From: Asterias amurensis
Lineage: Eukaryota > Echinodermata > Asteroidea > Forcipulatida > Asteriidae
Length of the DNA: 64,000 nt
NCBI RefSeq assembly: GCF_032118995.1
Contig: NC_092650.1
Location: 23,198,001 to 23,262,000, forward strand
Direction: 5' to 3'
The translations under genes were made by a program, and so were the position numbers. Below are positions 1 through 23,206 of this stretch, piece after piece; positions within the stretch are counted from its first letter, which is position 1; every line of letters begins with the position of its first letter. Under the pieces are notes generated by a model. That model did no database searches. It was given only the letters and a program-made list of their open reading frames with translations, and was not told the origin of the DNA.

Positions 1-1440
1 ATATTGTACAACATTACTGTAAACATCAATAATCGTTAAAGGTTTGTAAAAAATAAAAAAGAAGTAAAAGAATAAAGTCCAGCATTGGCATCACCTGTAC
101 AATAATTTGGCAATTCCAAAAGTCAAATGTTGTTGTATATTATACAGCGATATATGACAAGCAATTTCTGTGCATGTTTTGATCAGCTTTATATACAAAT
201 TGTCATTGTGTGCATTTCTGTTCACAGTATAAAAAAACATCACATCCAGTAAAAGTTGTTCATCGTAAATGTAAATGCGTACTCAATTTGTGGAATAACA
301 TTAAAAAATGGAAAAAGAAATTAATAGCATTAAAAAAAAATCTAAAAAAAAATCCACTATTTTCTGTACAATGCTGCACTTTATTCTTACACATTATTTA
401 TGACCATATCAATGTTGAACTTATACAAGTACTATAATTACGCTGTCTAGTATTCACGCTCTATTCGCGATCTAACATCTATAATTACCAAGCGGATGCA
501 AGCAATACCAATTAAAGGTGTAACTGTCTTGTCACACGAAGCAAATTGTGCAGGCAATTTACATCACACTAATTTTGCCATATTTGCTGTTTCACTCAAT
601 GCACCCCCTTTGTTTGTGTGATTAAATACACGTAGTTGCATTGGCGGATGTCTTTTTTCTACAACCGTCCTGATAAAAAAAAAAGATTTAGAAAATTTAA
701 AGTATTTGTCCTTCGTGAGATTTCCTGCAACTGGTGATAGTTAATTACTTCGCATGACATGGCCTCTACTGCCTGTCGCTGTTGTGTGAGCAAATTAAAG
801 CCAAGGTGTGGCTTCGGCTACCATTTGTCAAACGTAGCCACAAGCCGCTAGCCGCAGCCAAACCCCTAGATTTAGTAAGGTTTAATGCTAATCATTATTT
901 TGAGCAATTCCCAATAGTGTCCACTGCTTTTAATCCCTGCCCTGAATACAAAAACATGTTAAATATTAGTACATTTACATCGATTATAATGTATTATATT
1001 AAACACCTTTAAAAAGTTAATAACGGTTAAAAATGAATGAACAAGTACATTTAGATCATAATAATGAATAATATTGATGAATTTGAGTTATGGCTGTGTC
1101 TTCACATGTGTTCTCCAAACACAACAATGTACATAAGTATTCTTAATCCTTTTGACATCAGGATAAAACGGTTAACCCCAATAATAATATAACTTCATAA
1201 TCACACTCAAATTTCGGCAAAATCTGCCACGGTTTCTCTCCCAATATTACGAAAGAACAGTACTGTTAAACGTGGTGGTTTGGGCCTCAAGACAGTTTAG
1301 AGATCCCCGTTTTTGTTGGGGAAGAGAGGGGGAGGGTGATCGTGGTTGTAGCAGTATACCATACGCATACTGACTCAAGTCGAGTGTTTAATTCCCACAA
1401 TGCACTGTATAATCTTCTAACATGGCCGCCCGAATGTAAA
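1..1440. other. Left flank, no gene recognised
   Basis: AT-rich DNA downstream of gene 1. Small ORFs here (for example a Lys-rich one at 210-437) have no recognisable domain. Positions 880-935 match one end of family A (tattttgagcaattcccaat..gtccactgc). Confidence 0.4.
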
Positions 1441-1448
1441 AGCTCAAC

Positions 1449-1752
1449 CTATAGCCCTTTCTTTTGTTGATAAACAAACCGCCTTGGTTGGCATTGTCGG
1501 CCGAATGATAGTGAAACACTAAATCTTAAAAACAGATGTTTTAACCAAATTCAGCATTTTCTGCAAACTTTCAATTAAATAAAATACCTCTCATAATAAA
1601 TTGTTTTGTTTTTAAGAAAATCAACAAATTTGGTTACATTGTTACCAAAAATAGCGATCTTTTCTTAATTTGCACTTACGGCTTTCCATAGTTTTCCAAT
1701 CTGGGTTGGCAAAAACTCGGGCTGTGACGTTGCAAAAGAAAGGTCTATTAGT
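1449..1752. repeat. Possible inverted-repeat element
   Basis: Ends are imperfectly inverted: ATAGCCCTTTCTTTTG on the left and CAAAAGAAAGGTCTAT on the right. Interior AT-rich, no ORF. Confidence 0.3.
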
Positions 1753-1928
1753 ATACCTCTAACATACGAAGCTGTATAATTCTTACAGTTGTGCAATATT
1801 GTAACAATACTGCACTTTGATGCACATAAGTCTGAAGAAAAAAAAACCGGCTACACTTATTTGGGGAGTACTAATCTATCCACCCAAGGCCTGATAGAAT
1901 GTAACTCAAGAGTTGAATTACAAACAGA

Positions 1929-2175
1929 CCTGGGCCCATTTTCATAGAGCTGCTAAGCACAAAAATTTGCTAAGCATGAAATTGTTGCCTTGATAAAAAC
2001 AGGTTTTCCAACAAAATGTTCACGTGATTTTCAGGATAAGCCAACAACAGCTGAATACCAGTACAAGGCAATATCCATCAAATGGAAATTTTGTTGGTAA
2101 TCCTGTTTTTATCAAGGAAGAAATTTCATGCTAAGCAAATATGTGTGCTTAACAGCTCTATGAAATTGGCCCCAG
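1929..2175. repeat. Foldback element, family K copy 1
   Basis: Left end GGGCCCATTTTCATAGAGCT pairs with right end AGCTCTATGAAATTGGCCCC; inner arms (ttgctaagcatgaaatt / aaatttcatgctaagca) also pair. Second copy at 21413. Confidence 0.7.
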
Positions 2176-2179
2176 TGCC

Positions 2180-2736
2180 CGATTTCATAATTTTCTTTAT
2201 GAAATTAGGCCTATATTTGTCCTCTGTAACGATGTATAACAGTTAACCTGCGTAAGTAAATAATTATGATCATCTTATTTATAAAGTGGTCCCTAGAATG
2301 AACTTGTAAAAAAAAAAAAAGTCACAGGATGACCTTAAACAAAAATGTCAAAGATTGTCTTTTGAGAAAGACATTTTTTGCACATACGCTTTCACTTCTC
2401 TGGTTTATGTTAATTACTGATGTCACACAATCCATGCTCGTCTGTTCCCCTAATTAATGAGCATGTAATAAGCCATTTTGAGGTATGGCGGATACAATAT
2501 TATAGCCCTATTAGGTTTGGGGGTAAAATATGGAGCTATAAGAAGGATAGCTCCATGGCAAAACTGATCCTCTGCACCAAAACCAAACAGTGCCCTCCAT
2601 AGTGTCCACCAATGTTTTTAAAATGCCTACTAATGAAATACTTGCCGCGTGGCTTTCACTCAATCAATAAGGCACCATACTCAGTAATTGACAGACCATC
2701 CAGTCAATAAATCAGAGTTCTGAAAATAATGTGACT
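2180..2736. other. 3' flank of gene 1
   Basis: No coding domain or repeat family recognised. Probable 3' UTR of gene 1 at the right end; no clear polyadenylation signal chosen. Confidence 0.3.
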
Positions 2737-13434
<10,698 letters not shown>

Positions 13435-13502
13435 CTTTGCAATAAGGCTTTCCTCTCCTCAAGATACTGTATGCTTACAAATACAGGTAGTAGCAAAATT
13501 CC

Positions 13503-13508
13503 TTTATA
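13503..13508 (-). promoter_or_regulatory. TATA box of gene 1
   Basis: Minus strand reads GCATATAAAGGAA. It sits 69 bp upstream of the gene 1 ATG, which would place a start site near 13475 and a 5' UTR of about 40 nt. A similarly spaced TATAAA precedes gene 6. Confidence 0.5.
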
Positions 13509-13534
13509 TGCTCCGTTCGTAATGATCATCCACA

Positions 13535-14134
13535 CACACTACGCACTAGCGCTGGCCTAACACTCAATACACTGACCACTCCCTAGGCCTAGTGACGCTA
13601 CACGTAGGCAGTGAGAGTGGGGGTATTCGCAGGCCACCGTACAGAGCGCATGCGCAATGACCTGCCATCCAGTATAATATGCGATATCTAGGATTACATT
13701 GTGAAGCTCAAGGTCAAACCATTTGGATGTCAAACTGAATCGATTTACTTCCATTGTCAAACCAGTGAGTTATGAGACAAAAAAACAGATTCGTCATATA
13801 AAACTTTGTGACCTCTGAAATGAAAGTCGCCCTTTGAAACCCTACCTTTGTACAAACTCAATCTACAGTGCAGATTTGTAGGCACGGTTTGTTGGTAATA
13901 TGGAACTTTTCTCTGGTTTTGTGCATGGAGGAAGGGGGTTGCTGCCCTGAGAGATTTAATGGGAGTTCTGATCGTGCTCCCAAGCCGAGCAGACTCAAAA
14001 GACTACAGATGGCAGGTGACCCATTACAATGCCTTGAGGGGCTGGGTGGAGAGCCCCAACAATAGTGGAACGACCTTATGAATACTAATGTCCATGTGTA
14101 GTCTTGTATTGCATAGAGCAATGTCCTTGGCTCT
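13535..14134. other. Gene 1 upstream region
   Basis: No repeat family or coding domain recognised. Expected to hold proximal promoter elements of gene 1; none can be assigned beyond the TATA box. Confidence 0.3.
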
Positions 14135-15368
14135 ATAGTATGGTGGCCCTGACGGGACACAGCCAGTCGTGAATATTTTTGCGACGTCGTGAATTTATTC
14201 ACGACAAGTCGCGAATATTTTTACAACGTCGTGAATATTTTTGCGACGTCGTGAATTTATTCACGACAAGTCGCGAATTTTTTCACGACTAGTCGCGAAT
14301 TTTTTCACGACAAGTCGCGAATTTTTTCACGACTAGTCGCGAATTTTTTCACGACTAGTCGCGAACATTTTCATTACGTCGTGAATATTTCTGCGACTAG
14401 TCGCGAATATTTTTTCAGTAGCTTGAGTGTGTAATTACTGTATTCACGTTGACGGCTTAGTAAGACTAAGCTGAAAGCTGTCCCGTACGATGATGGATCC
14501 GGAGGAGAGTTCCGACTCTTGCAAATCGATGGTGGGTTATTTAAACAAAACTAATGTTGACGTATGGCCCTTACGGTAGGCCTACGAGGCCTGACGTTAT
14601 AGTTTTACTAGTACTTTAGTAGGAGTAGGCTATCCTATGCTAGGCAATAAACGTTGGCACTTTCACTCTTCAGATAAAACATAACGTTATATGTCACCCG
14701 AGGTAAATTTTACAAACAACCCAATGATAAGTTTAATTATAATGTGTTGACAATTTCAGCAAATAAATTTGACAAATTTTACCTGAAATGTTAGAGCAAT
14801 TTGCGTTGTTATTTCCAACTTGAAATGCGAGTTCGTTCCGTCACGGCAGGGTGCAACGCATCATGTAATCCCCCACCAAGTTTAACTGAAAGATTAATCC
14901 TTTTTGGCATTCAGAATTATTTGGGTTTGGAGTAATTCAACCTTGAAAACCCCCGAAATATTGATGAAAATCAGACACTGTTTTTTCGAACTTCGATAAC
15001 AATTCTACTGGATAAAACATGGGCCCCATACACATAGCTGAGTGGCTACAATCTTCATAGTTTGGCTCTCTACGCGTGCCGTGTAAGAATTACACACTCA
15101 AGCTACTGAAATAATATTTACGACTAGTCGCGAATTTATTCACGACTAGTCGCAGAATTATTCACGACGTCGTAAAAAATATTCGCAACTAGTCGTGAAA
15201 ATATTCGCGACTAGTCGTGAAAATATTCGCGACGTCGCGAAAATATTCGCGACTTGTCGTGAATAAATATACGACGTCGCGAAAATATTCGCGACTAGTC
15301 GTGAAAATATTCGCGACGTCGCGAAAATATTCGCGACTGGCTGTGTCCCTTCAGGGCCACCATACTAT
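14135..15368. mobile_element. 1.23-kb TIR element with palindrome-array arms
   Basis: Outer inverted ends ATAGTATGGTGGCCCTGA and its complement continue through GGGACACAGCCAGTCG. Each arm (14135-14439, 15084-15368) is about 300 bp and consists largely of 19-22-bp units alternating CGACTAGTCG, CGACAAGTCG or CGACGTCG with AT-rich spacers, ending in ttgagtgtgtaattac and its inverse. The interior of about 640 bp has no long ORF. This is best read as a non-autonomous DNA transposon; flanks fit a TA target duplication. Confidence 0.85.
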
Positions 15369-15776
15369 TGCGAATCTTGGCCCTTTGTCATGAGGGGATG
15401 TCCATTCAGAATAACAAAAGAACTCACAATTTTAGAATTTTTTTCCCTCGCAATTTTGGTTGATGTTGAGTCAGTCAAATGAATGAGCTGAAAATTTAAG
15501 TTCATTCAACTTCAACTTCTTGTTTTGGATTGCTTCGGCTGACACCCGATGGGGACGGGGTGTGGATTTTCACTTCTGTTTCGACTACAAATGAGTTGCC
15601 TGCTGGGATCCAGACGGAAACTACATTAATTCCGCGTCGCCGACACCCTAGGCCTGTTCATGATGTAGCTACGGTTTGTTCCTTTATCACAACATAGACC
15701 AATGATCACAAATATTTCCGGATTGCCGATTTTTGACATTTCAAAAGTTCAAGTAAATGTCTTGGCAATTTCAGGT
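15369..15776. other. Unassigned intergenic DNA
   Basis: Between the 1.23-kb TIR element and a family A copy. No coding domain or repeat family recognised. Confidence 0.3.
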
Positions 15777-16166
15777 TTAAAGACAGTGGACACTATTGGT
15801 AATTGTCAAAAGCTAGCCTTCAAAGTTGGTGTATCTCAACATATGCATACAATAACAAACCTGTGAAAATTTGAGCTCAATCGGTCATCAAACTTGCGAG
15901 ATAATAATGAAAAAAAAAACACCCCTAGCTGTCACACCTTGAGCAAGGGTCACACTAAGTTGTGTGCATTAAGATGGTTGATTTCGAGACCTCAAGTTCT
16001 AAATCGGAGGTGTCGAAATCAAATTCGTGGAAAATTACTTCTTTCTCGAAAACTATGGCACTTCCATGGGAGCCATTTCTCACAATGTTTTATATACCAT
16101 CAACATCTCCCAATTACTCGTCACCAAGAAAGGTTTTATGCTGATAGTTATTTTGAGCAATTACGG
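15777..16166. repeat. Family A foldback, final end missing
   Basis: Orientation b; breaks off at gagcaattac. Confidence 0.75.
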
Positions 16167-16309
16167 GAAGTTAATTCATAAAAATAAACCGATTAACCCC
16201 AAACGCGTGAGAATATGAATTGGTATTTTTGTTAAGGAAGTTCCGTAAAACAAACCTAATGACTAATTCCGTAGAGGTAAATGAAAATCTTTTGATGTGA
16301 ATGTTATGG

Positions 16310-16862
16310 ACCGATCCAGGCGCGCCAGTGCTGGGTGCCGCCATGAGCTGCGCGCCATTTCTGGGATGTCTTTGTGCCTAGTTTTGTGCACAAAGACATG
16401 AGAAAATCGTTTTACTTTTCACTTTTGGGGAATTGAATGTCTTCCTCGACTATTTTTGAACTTTCCTTGATGTGGTTGCTTGATATCACAACGGACTACA
16501 TTCTTGGTAAATTTTTAAAATTAAGCAGAAAGTAAAATACTGAAATTCTTACAAAATACCTTGCCGATGTAATGCATTTTAGCGACTATTATGCAGTTTC
16601 CGCGTCTTTGACCCCTAACTAGCCTAAGACAAGCACCTTTTTCAAGATGATTTGGCGTATATTTTGTTGCAAATATTTGTGGTCAGTCTACATTGGTATA
16701 TCATGATAAAGGAAATTGTCTTATTCGTATAGGAAATTTCCATGAAGAGTGAAAAGAAACATGATTTCCTCATGTCTTTTTGACAAAACTAGGCACATGC
16801 ACACCTCAGCAATGGCGCGCGGTGGTGCGCCAGGTGTGACTCGGATCGGTCTATCTTCCACC
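16310..16862. repeat. Diverged long inverted-repeat element
   Basis: Left arm gaccgatccaggcgcgcca and tagttttgtgcacaaagaca pair with right-arm tgacaaaactaggcacatgc and gcgccaggtg..cggatcggtc. Interior AT-rich, no ORF. Confidence 0.45.
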
Positions 16863-17054
16863 ATTGGTGGGTGGCCTATTTCTCGAACCATAGAAAAGGA
16901 TGATCGAACCAAGCTCAAACGAAATGTGTCGATAAAACAAAACAAACATCTGCTTCAATGATTGTACAACACGCAATGTTTTTTATGACATATTGATTGA
17001 AATTACAGGAGATGATTGTTTGTGTGAAACGCAAGCCTTGGTTGAGAGGTACCC

Positions 17055-17158
17055 TTTTAAAGGCAGCGGACACTATTGGTAATTACTCAAAATACTCATA
17101 AAACCTAATTTTGAAACGGGTAATGGGGAGAGGTTGATAGTATAAAACATTTTTTCTC
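17055..17158. repeat. Family A foldback, fragment
   Basis: Orientation a; the first quarter only, ending at the ataaaacatt segment. Confidence 0.55.
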
Positions 17159-17169
17159 AGTTGTATTCC

Positions 17170-17870
17170 GTCATTTTTATTGATATTTCCCATTGCCTGC
17201 TCAGCATACCCAGTTTATTTTGTATCTATTTCTGTTTTCGTGCCATGTTTGATTTTAAATGATTGTCTTAATCAGCTTCTTATTTTTCTTTTTTTTTTTA
17301 CTTTAATTTGGCCTATTGTTTTATTTGCATTTGTTTTTGTTACTCCCTACATGAAATCTTTTTGAGGTTGATGTTTGTGTTGATATTCTTGCCATGATTT
17401 TATTGAAAGATTGGTCTGGGGGATTGCAGTTGGAGACCGATCCATTTTTTATTTTATTTAGGGGTAAACATTTAATTTTTCAGTTCCACTGTTTTATTTT
17501 GGTGCATGAAGTGGATTGGTCCCTGACTGCGGTCCTTTGGATTGACTTTAAATCCCTCCCCATTGAGAGTGAACTGTTTTCTAAATAATCTCCATTTTAG
17601 AGTGTAATAGTTTATTTGCCATTTTAATTTCTATTGTAATGTTTTACTCATATGTTTAATTAATTAATTTTAAATTAATGTTCTCCTCCCTATAGGAGTG
17701 TACAGTACTTCTCCCTCTCAGTTTTTCTGTGCAAGATTTAGGCAATTTTAAATAGTAATGTAATGTTTTACTCCAAATTTGTTACCTATGTAACTGTTCA
17801 TGTAATTCTGCTGCTGGCAACGAATTGAATAGAATGTTAATAAACCAGAATGAATGGAATGAATGAATTG
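17170..17870 (+). mobile_element. Possible LINE 3' end
   Basis: T-rich sequence ending ttaataaaccagaatgaatg with an AATG-repeat tail, as in 3' ends of L2/CR1-like LINEs. No RT motif, so the call rests on the tail alone. Confidence 0.3.
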
Positions 17871-18316
17871 CGACATAACTGGCGGTCGATAGAGACAGAA
17901 GCGACCATAGTGATTTAGTTGTCAATTTGTTCATCATTAATAATATGCAAGAGATCCTGGGGAAATAGTTGCACATAAATTCGAGACCAACATGTTCATC
18001 CGGAGAAAAAATACTGGTCTTTGCTATATCGCACGGAGGAGCTTTAGTATTATGCAGACATGCAATTCTGCAGGGCGTTGTGTATCACGGATGCATGAGC
18101 ACAGACGCTCACAGAGGGGAGGCAACACAAAAAACGACCTTGTAGGTCTACGATGGGCCCGGGGCCTGGATGCTTTGCAGGATTATAATAGAACACATGT
18201 TTTATGCATGAGTTGTCGACATTAACATTTTGTGTAGGGCCTACACGTAGTAGTCACCAATAACACGGTCTGTATGGCGCACTTTCTCTGTCCTTTCGCT
18301 TTGCTTGTTCAACCGG

Positions 18317-18558
18317 GGGGGGGGGGGGGGGGGACGTTAGAGGTTCAACCATATAAAGCAAGGCAACATTAAACGGGAATGGTTCAAGGACACATACCAA
18401 AGATTTCTCCGATGTGTTCATTAGAAAAGATGTTTATCTCTGAGACAATCAGTCTTAATGCATGCACTGGGATGGGATACGCATGCACAGTGTGTAAACT
18501 TTTTAGGCGTATACATAATGTAATAAAAGGGGGCCTAAATGGGGGGGGGGGGGGGGGC
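18317..18558. repeat. Two poly-G tracts
   Basis: Runs of about 17 G at 18317-18333 and 18541-18557, 200 bp apart. Intergenic. Confidence 0.8.
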
Positions 18559-18847
18559 AATGAACATCGTACCGCAGTGAGAGTTGTTGGCTTCATTCCA
18601 AGTCGGTTATCTTGTCTTTTTTTTTTTGTCTGCCTGTAGCCAATAATAGTATCTGAAACCGCGCCCTCTTGTGGGTTAACCCCAACCATTATCCCTGTGA
18701 ATCTTGTTCATTTTGTTTTATGGCGATATATATTGTCCAAAAGTAGACGGAACAATCTGATTGGTCAGAATCGCGAACAATGAATATTCAGATTTACTAC
18801 AGGATATAGGACAATCGTGATGCACATGAAATGCAATTTATTATAAT

Positions 18848-19223
18848 TAAAGGCAGTGGACACTATTGGTCATTTCTCAAAATAGTTATTAGCATAAAAC
18901 TTTGCGTGGTGACGAGGAGAGGTTGATGGTATAAAATATTGTGAGAAACGGCTCCCTCTGAAGTGCCATAGTTTTCGTTAAATAAGTAATTTTCCAGGAA
19001 ATTGATTTCGAAACCTCGGATTTAGAAATAAGAGGTATCGAAATCAACCATCTAAACGTATACTTTGTGTGACAAGGGTTATTTTTCTTTAATTAGTATC
19101 TTGCAAGTTTGATGACCGATTGAGCTCAAATTTCCACAGGTTAGTTATTGTATGCAAATGTTGAAATACACCAACTGTGAAGGCTAGTCGTCGACAATTG
19201 CCAATAGGGTCCTCTGCCTTTAA
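18848..19223. repeat. Family A foldback, complete
   Basis: Orientation a, both ends present. Confidence 0.8.
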
Positions 19224-19690
19224 AAGCGTTGGAGACAATTATATAACCTTACGATTTTATTCATACAACTCCGTTTTTTTCTCTTGTATAAAATAATCAA
19301 CAATTCAAAATCGTGTACTGTTTTATTTCTGTTATAAAAAGTATTGTTATGTTATCTAAACATTTATAAATATCTTACGCAACAAACACTTAAACAAATC
19401 AATACTCATGTAATTAAACAGAATGCTGATTGTACCCTTTTGGTAATAGACGCGACTGCTGTTGTGATCTCCTGATTGGTCATCGATTGGTTATGTAAAT
19501 TCTATTTGTGAATAAATTAAATAACCCGTATACACGGAATGCATTTTTTTCTGCTCTCCGAAATTGCCACCGTAGTAGTGCTCTTTCAGTAAAATGGGGA
19601 TTTTAATTCTTCAAATCGATTCGAAAAAGGGAATCCTAAAAGAATAATCAGGAAACTTTTTGAGAAAGGCAATTCTAAGCTATTTCGTTA

Positions 19691-19810
19691 GTTTTTATGC
19701 TAGCAACTAATTTGAGTAATTACCAATAGTGTCCAGTGCCTTTAAAACACTGGACACTATTCAAAGACCATTCTTCTCACTTGGTGATCTCAACATTTGC
19801 ATAAAATAAA
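19691..19810. repeat. Two abutting family A end fragments
   Basis: A terminal 55 bp ending gtgtccagtgcctttaa is followed at once by a fresh family A start (cactggacactattcaaaga) that breaks off after 65 bp. Confidence 0.6.
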
Positions 19811-20141
19811 TTGGTGCTGTGAGTCATTACCAGACGCCTGAATTAGTAAATAAACATTGAAATCAAAGTGAATAGCGTTTGTTCTTTGAGAATGCCTGAA
19901 ACTGGTTGACTTTAACCTCGTGTGATATGGACCTTTCAGCCATTGCAACTTAAGATTCAACTTAATGTGTAACCATTGGTGGTTAAAAACATATTGTCAA
20001 TAGTCTAACTCGTAACAAATATAAATCAGTAAACACCTCAAATTCGTGTAAATTGTGCCGCCTGCAAGAAAATCTAACCACGAGATTTTTAACACGTGGT
20101 GTGTGAAGAAATGCAAAATAAAACCAGGGGCGTATAAATCC

Positions 20142-20517
20142 CTTTAAAGCCATTGGACACTTTCTGGTAACAGTATTATGTCCAAAGGCCCACACTTCGT
20201 GTATCACAACTTATATATAAAATAACAAACCTGTGAAAATTTAGGCTCAATCGGTCATCGGAGTCCGGAGAAAATAACGACAAAAACCCAGCCTTGTTTC
20301 TGCACGTTTCGCCGTGTCATGACATGTGTTAAAAATTAATCTGTAATTGATAATTGTTTTAATGTTTTCTCAAAAAGGAAAGCATTTCATGGAATAATAA
20401 TGTTTCAAGAGAAGTCTTTCACCATTAACTTCTGTAAACCCTGTAAGTTATTTGTAAATCTGTGAACCTTTTGTTTTTCTTTTCCGAAGGTGCATAACGG
20501 CTTTAAACTTCTCTTTT
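20142..20517. repeat. Family B foldback copy 1 (defining description)
   Basis: About 375 bp. Starts TTTAAAGCCATTGGACAC, carries tgtccaaaggcccacacttc, caaacctgtgaaaatttagg and a cgtttcgccgtgtcatgaca segment, and ends cataacggctttaaa. It shares the acaaacctgtgaaaattt core with family A but has different ends. Confidence 0.75.
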
Positions 20518-21029
20518 TTAAAATAATGATGGCATCATTATGCTAAGAAGGTTATTGACTTGAAACGACTAACTTACTTCTCATAAACCGGTTATCATTA
20601 CACACCTAAGCTAACATAATATAGGAATAAGTTTGATAATGTTTTACCTCCCACTAGGTTTTTGAATCAATTTATGGCAATTTTTCGATTTTATATATTA
20701 ATTTCATTGGTCGATTTTACATCGGGTCAAGTTGAAAGTATGTTTCACCATGGAACGACGAAAAAGGGTTTCTGTAACAATTTGTCCCTTGATACTACTC
20801 TAAAAATGATTGACTAAAATAATGGCTTCATGCTTTTGCTTAGTATTCTTCCTAGTAATAATTCATGGCTGGTTGGCATTTTTTTCTTTACATCAAAACT
20901 GCCTCTAATATAGGGATGTTTTTCCTCGAAGTCGATTTTCTTAAAATGGAACTCAAACAAAATCAGGAATTTGTTTAATGGTGGCGATTTTCTATATTGC
21001 AGAAGGAAACAAACTGCTGACCGTGTCTT
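20518..21029. other. Unassigned intergenic DNA
   Basis: AT-rich; no coding domain or named repeat recognised. Confidence 0.3.
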
Positions 21030-21196
21030 AGGCCCATTTCGAAACGACTGGATCTGGCTTTGGATTCGGCTCAGGCTATAGCTTGTTTTGACAATACTGT
21101 GTGTGCTTTGGGTTATACGCGCCCATGGCTTCAGACGAGAGAACGAAGCCCAAGCCGAATCCAAAGCCGAAGCCGTGGTTTCGAAAATGGCCATAT
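21030..21196. repeat. Family I foldback copy 1
   Basis: Left cccatttcgaaacgactgga..ggctttggattcggct pairs with right gccgaatccaaagccgaagc..tggtttcgaaaatggcc. Copy 2 at 42426. Confidence 0.7.
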
Positions 21197-21412
21197 TTGT
21201 TTATGTGTGAGTCACGTGTACTTTACTTGATGACAGGGTTCTATCTCGGGTTACAATATCGTGTTCACCCATAGAGCATCACCAACCATCAACCTTTACC
21301 ACTGATAACCTTTGTTCGTTTATTTATTTATTTATTTAATTAAATGTAACGTAACGAGCAATACAACGGGGGGGGGGGGGGGGTAGGAAGGCTGGGTGTT
21401 TTTCCCAACTGG

Positions 21413-21659
21413 GCCCAATTTCATAGAGCTGCTCAAGCACAACATTTTGCTTAGGCAAAATATCCTTGCTTAGTAAAATCAGATTACCGGCCAGCCAAGA
21501 CTCCACTCAATTGTTATGCTACGTAAACAACTTGCAAAATACCAGTCACAAGCAATGTATATTGCATGAAGTTTTGACCAGTAACATGTGTAAAATAAGC
21601 GAGCTATTTTCGTGCTTAAGCAATTATTTTGCTTAAGCAGCTCTATGAAATTGGCCCCT
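21413..21659. repeat. Family K foldback copy 2
   Basis: Ends GGGCCCAATTTCATAGAGCT / AGCTCTATGAAATTGGCCCC with inner tgcttaag arms. A G15 tract precedes it at 21368-21382. Confidence 0.75.
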
Positions 21660-22189
21660 GTTGTTGTTTATGATGTCATATGTGACCGGTTGGCGTTGTT
21701 TTGGCGTTGTTTAGGCTGGTGCATTTTTTGTAGTGTACGGGTCTTTTGCTGCTTTGTATTTCTAACTTGTGTATTCTTGTGTTTGGCCAGTGGATGTCAA
21801 GTTTCTATAATTGTTAACGTGGACAATAAATAAATATATTTTATCTGTTTTTAATCTATTCTTATGCGGTTGACAACATTTTTATGTGTTAGAAGTGCCT
21901 CTTTATATGCTTTATACATTTACATCCACTTCCCATAATTACTGCTCAATAAAGAATGAGGCATTATCTGCGGCATGCATAAACAATGCAACCTTCACCC
22001 TTTATCGCTACCATTATGGAGAAGGAGGTTGCTAAATAATGCATAGTCAGCAATATTCATAAAACCTCACCGAGCTAATGAGTTGGCTTTCAAAACGACT
22101 TATCGTTCCCGTCCTACACTCGGCAATTTCTCATCCGAGTCTAATCCATTTAGGAGTTTTTCTCAGATTGTTGACAAGCATATTATAAA

Positions 22190-23206
22190 CTGCTCACAAA
22201 AAGTAAGGAAACTTTTTTCAATCCAGTATATGTGTTATTATTTAATAATCAATACAAAGCTGAACTGTTCCTCTTTAAGATGATACCACAGTTGCAATGA
22301 TTACATACTGCTGGACTTGACCACGTTAATGGGAATGAGACAAAGTCACAAATCAAATGTGCCCAAATTAGCAATTTTGTGTTACTGTGTGAACAATCAA
22401 ATTGACACTGTAATTCAAGCAAGCAAGACAACTTACTGATCATAATACACTTTATTGATACAAAAAGTTCAGTAACAAGTGGATGATCCGAAGGCGTTGA
22501 TGACAGCCTGGCACCTTCTTCTTACGCTGCACACTTGTAAGTCTTGTGGTGCGCTGATGATGAGGGATGGCGTTCCAATCTCCATTAAGGAACCTGGATG
22601 GGTCAGTCACAGTTGATGTGTTGGTGGTTCTGGCACGGACAGCGAGGCCAAGCTGGTCCCACAGATGTTCCATGGGATTCAGGTCTGGACTGTTAGCAGG
22701 CCAATCCATCAGGTGCACCCCAACATTTTTCAGGTTGTCTGTCACCAGTCGGGCTCGATTGAGGCGAGCGTTGTTATCTTGAAAGATGGCATTTTGGTTC
22801 AAGAGTCTACAAGTACGGGACTGCATTCGGCTGTAGAATATCGTTTTGCAAATACCCATCAAACAAGGTGTTTTTCATGAGATGAGGGTTAATTGTGTCC
22901 GATGAGCTCACTGGTGCAAATCATTGTGTAAACCATTAATGGTTCTGAAAAGCTTGATCGGTTCGATTATTGAGCATTACCTATTGACCATTCACAGACA
23001 ACGGTAATTTTGGCACATTTGATTTGTGACTTTGCCTCATTGTTATTCGTGTAGCCAAGTCCAGCAACATGTAATCATTACAAATGTGGTATCATTTTAA
23101 AGAGGAACAGTTCAGCTTTGCATTTATATATACCATATACAAAGAGAGTATTAAATAATAACAAATATACTGGATTGAAAAAAGTTTCCTTACTTTTTGT
23201 GAGCAG
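22190..23206 (-). mobile_element. Tc1/mariner relic with ~190-bp inverted repeats
   Basis: Ends CTGCTCACAAAAAGTAAGGA and its inverse; pairing continues inward through aaagctgaactgttcctctt and cacaaatcaaatgtgcc for about 190 bp on each side. Between them the minus strand encodes a transposase C-terminal piece (22862-22452) with QDNNARLNRAR, DWPANSPDLNPMEHLWDQL: the DDE-family SPDLNPxEHxWD motif. The N-terminal DNA-binding half is absent, so it is non-autonomous. Total 1,017 bp. Flanking TA is clear only on the right. Confidence 0.88.
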
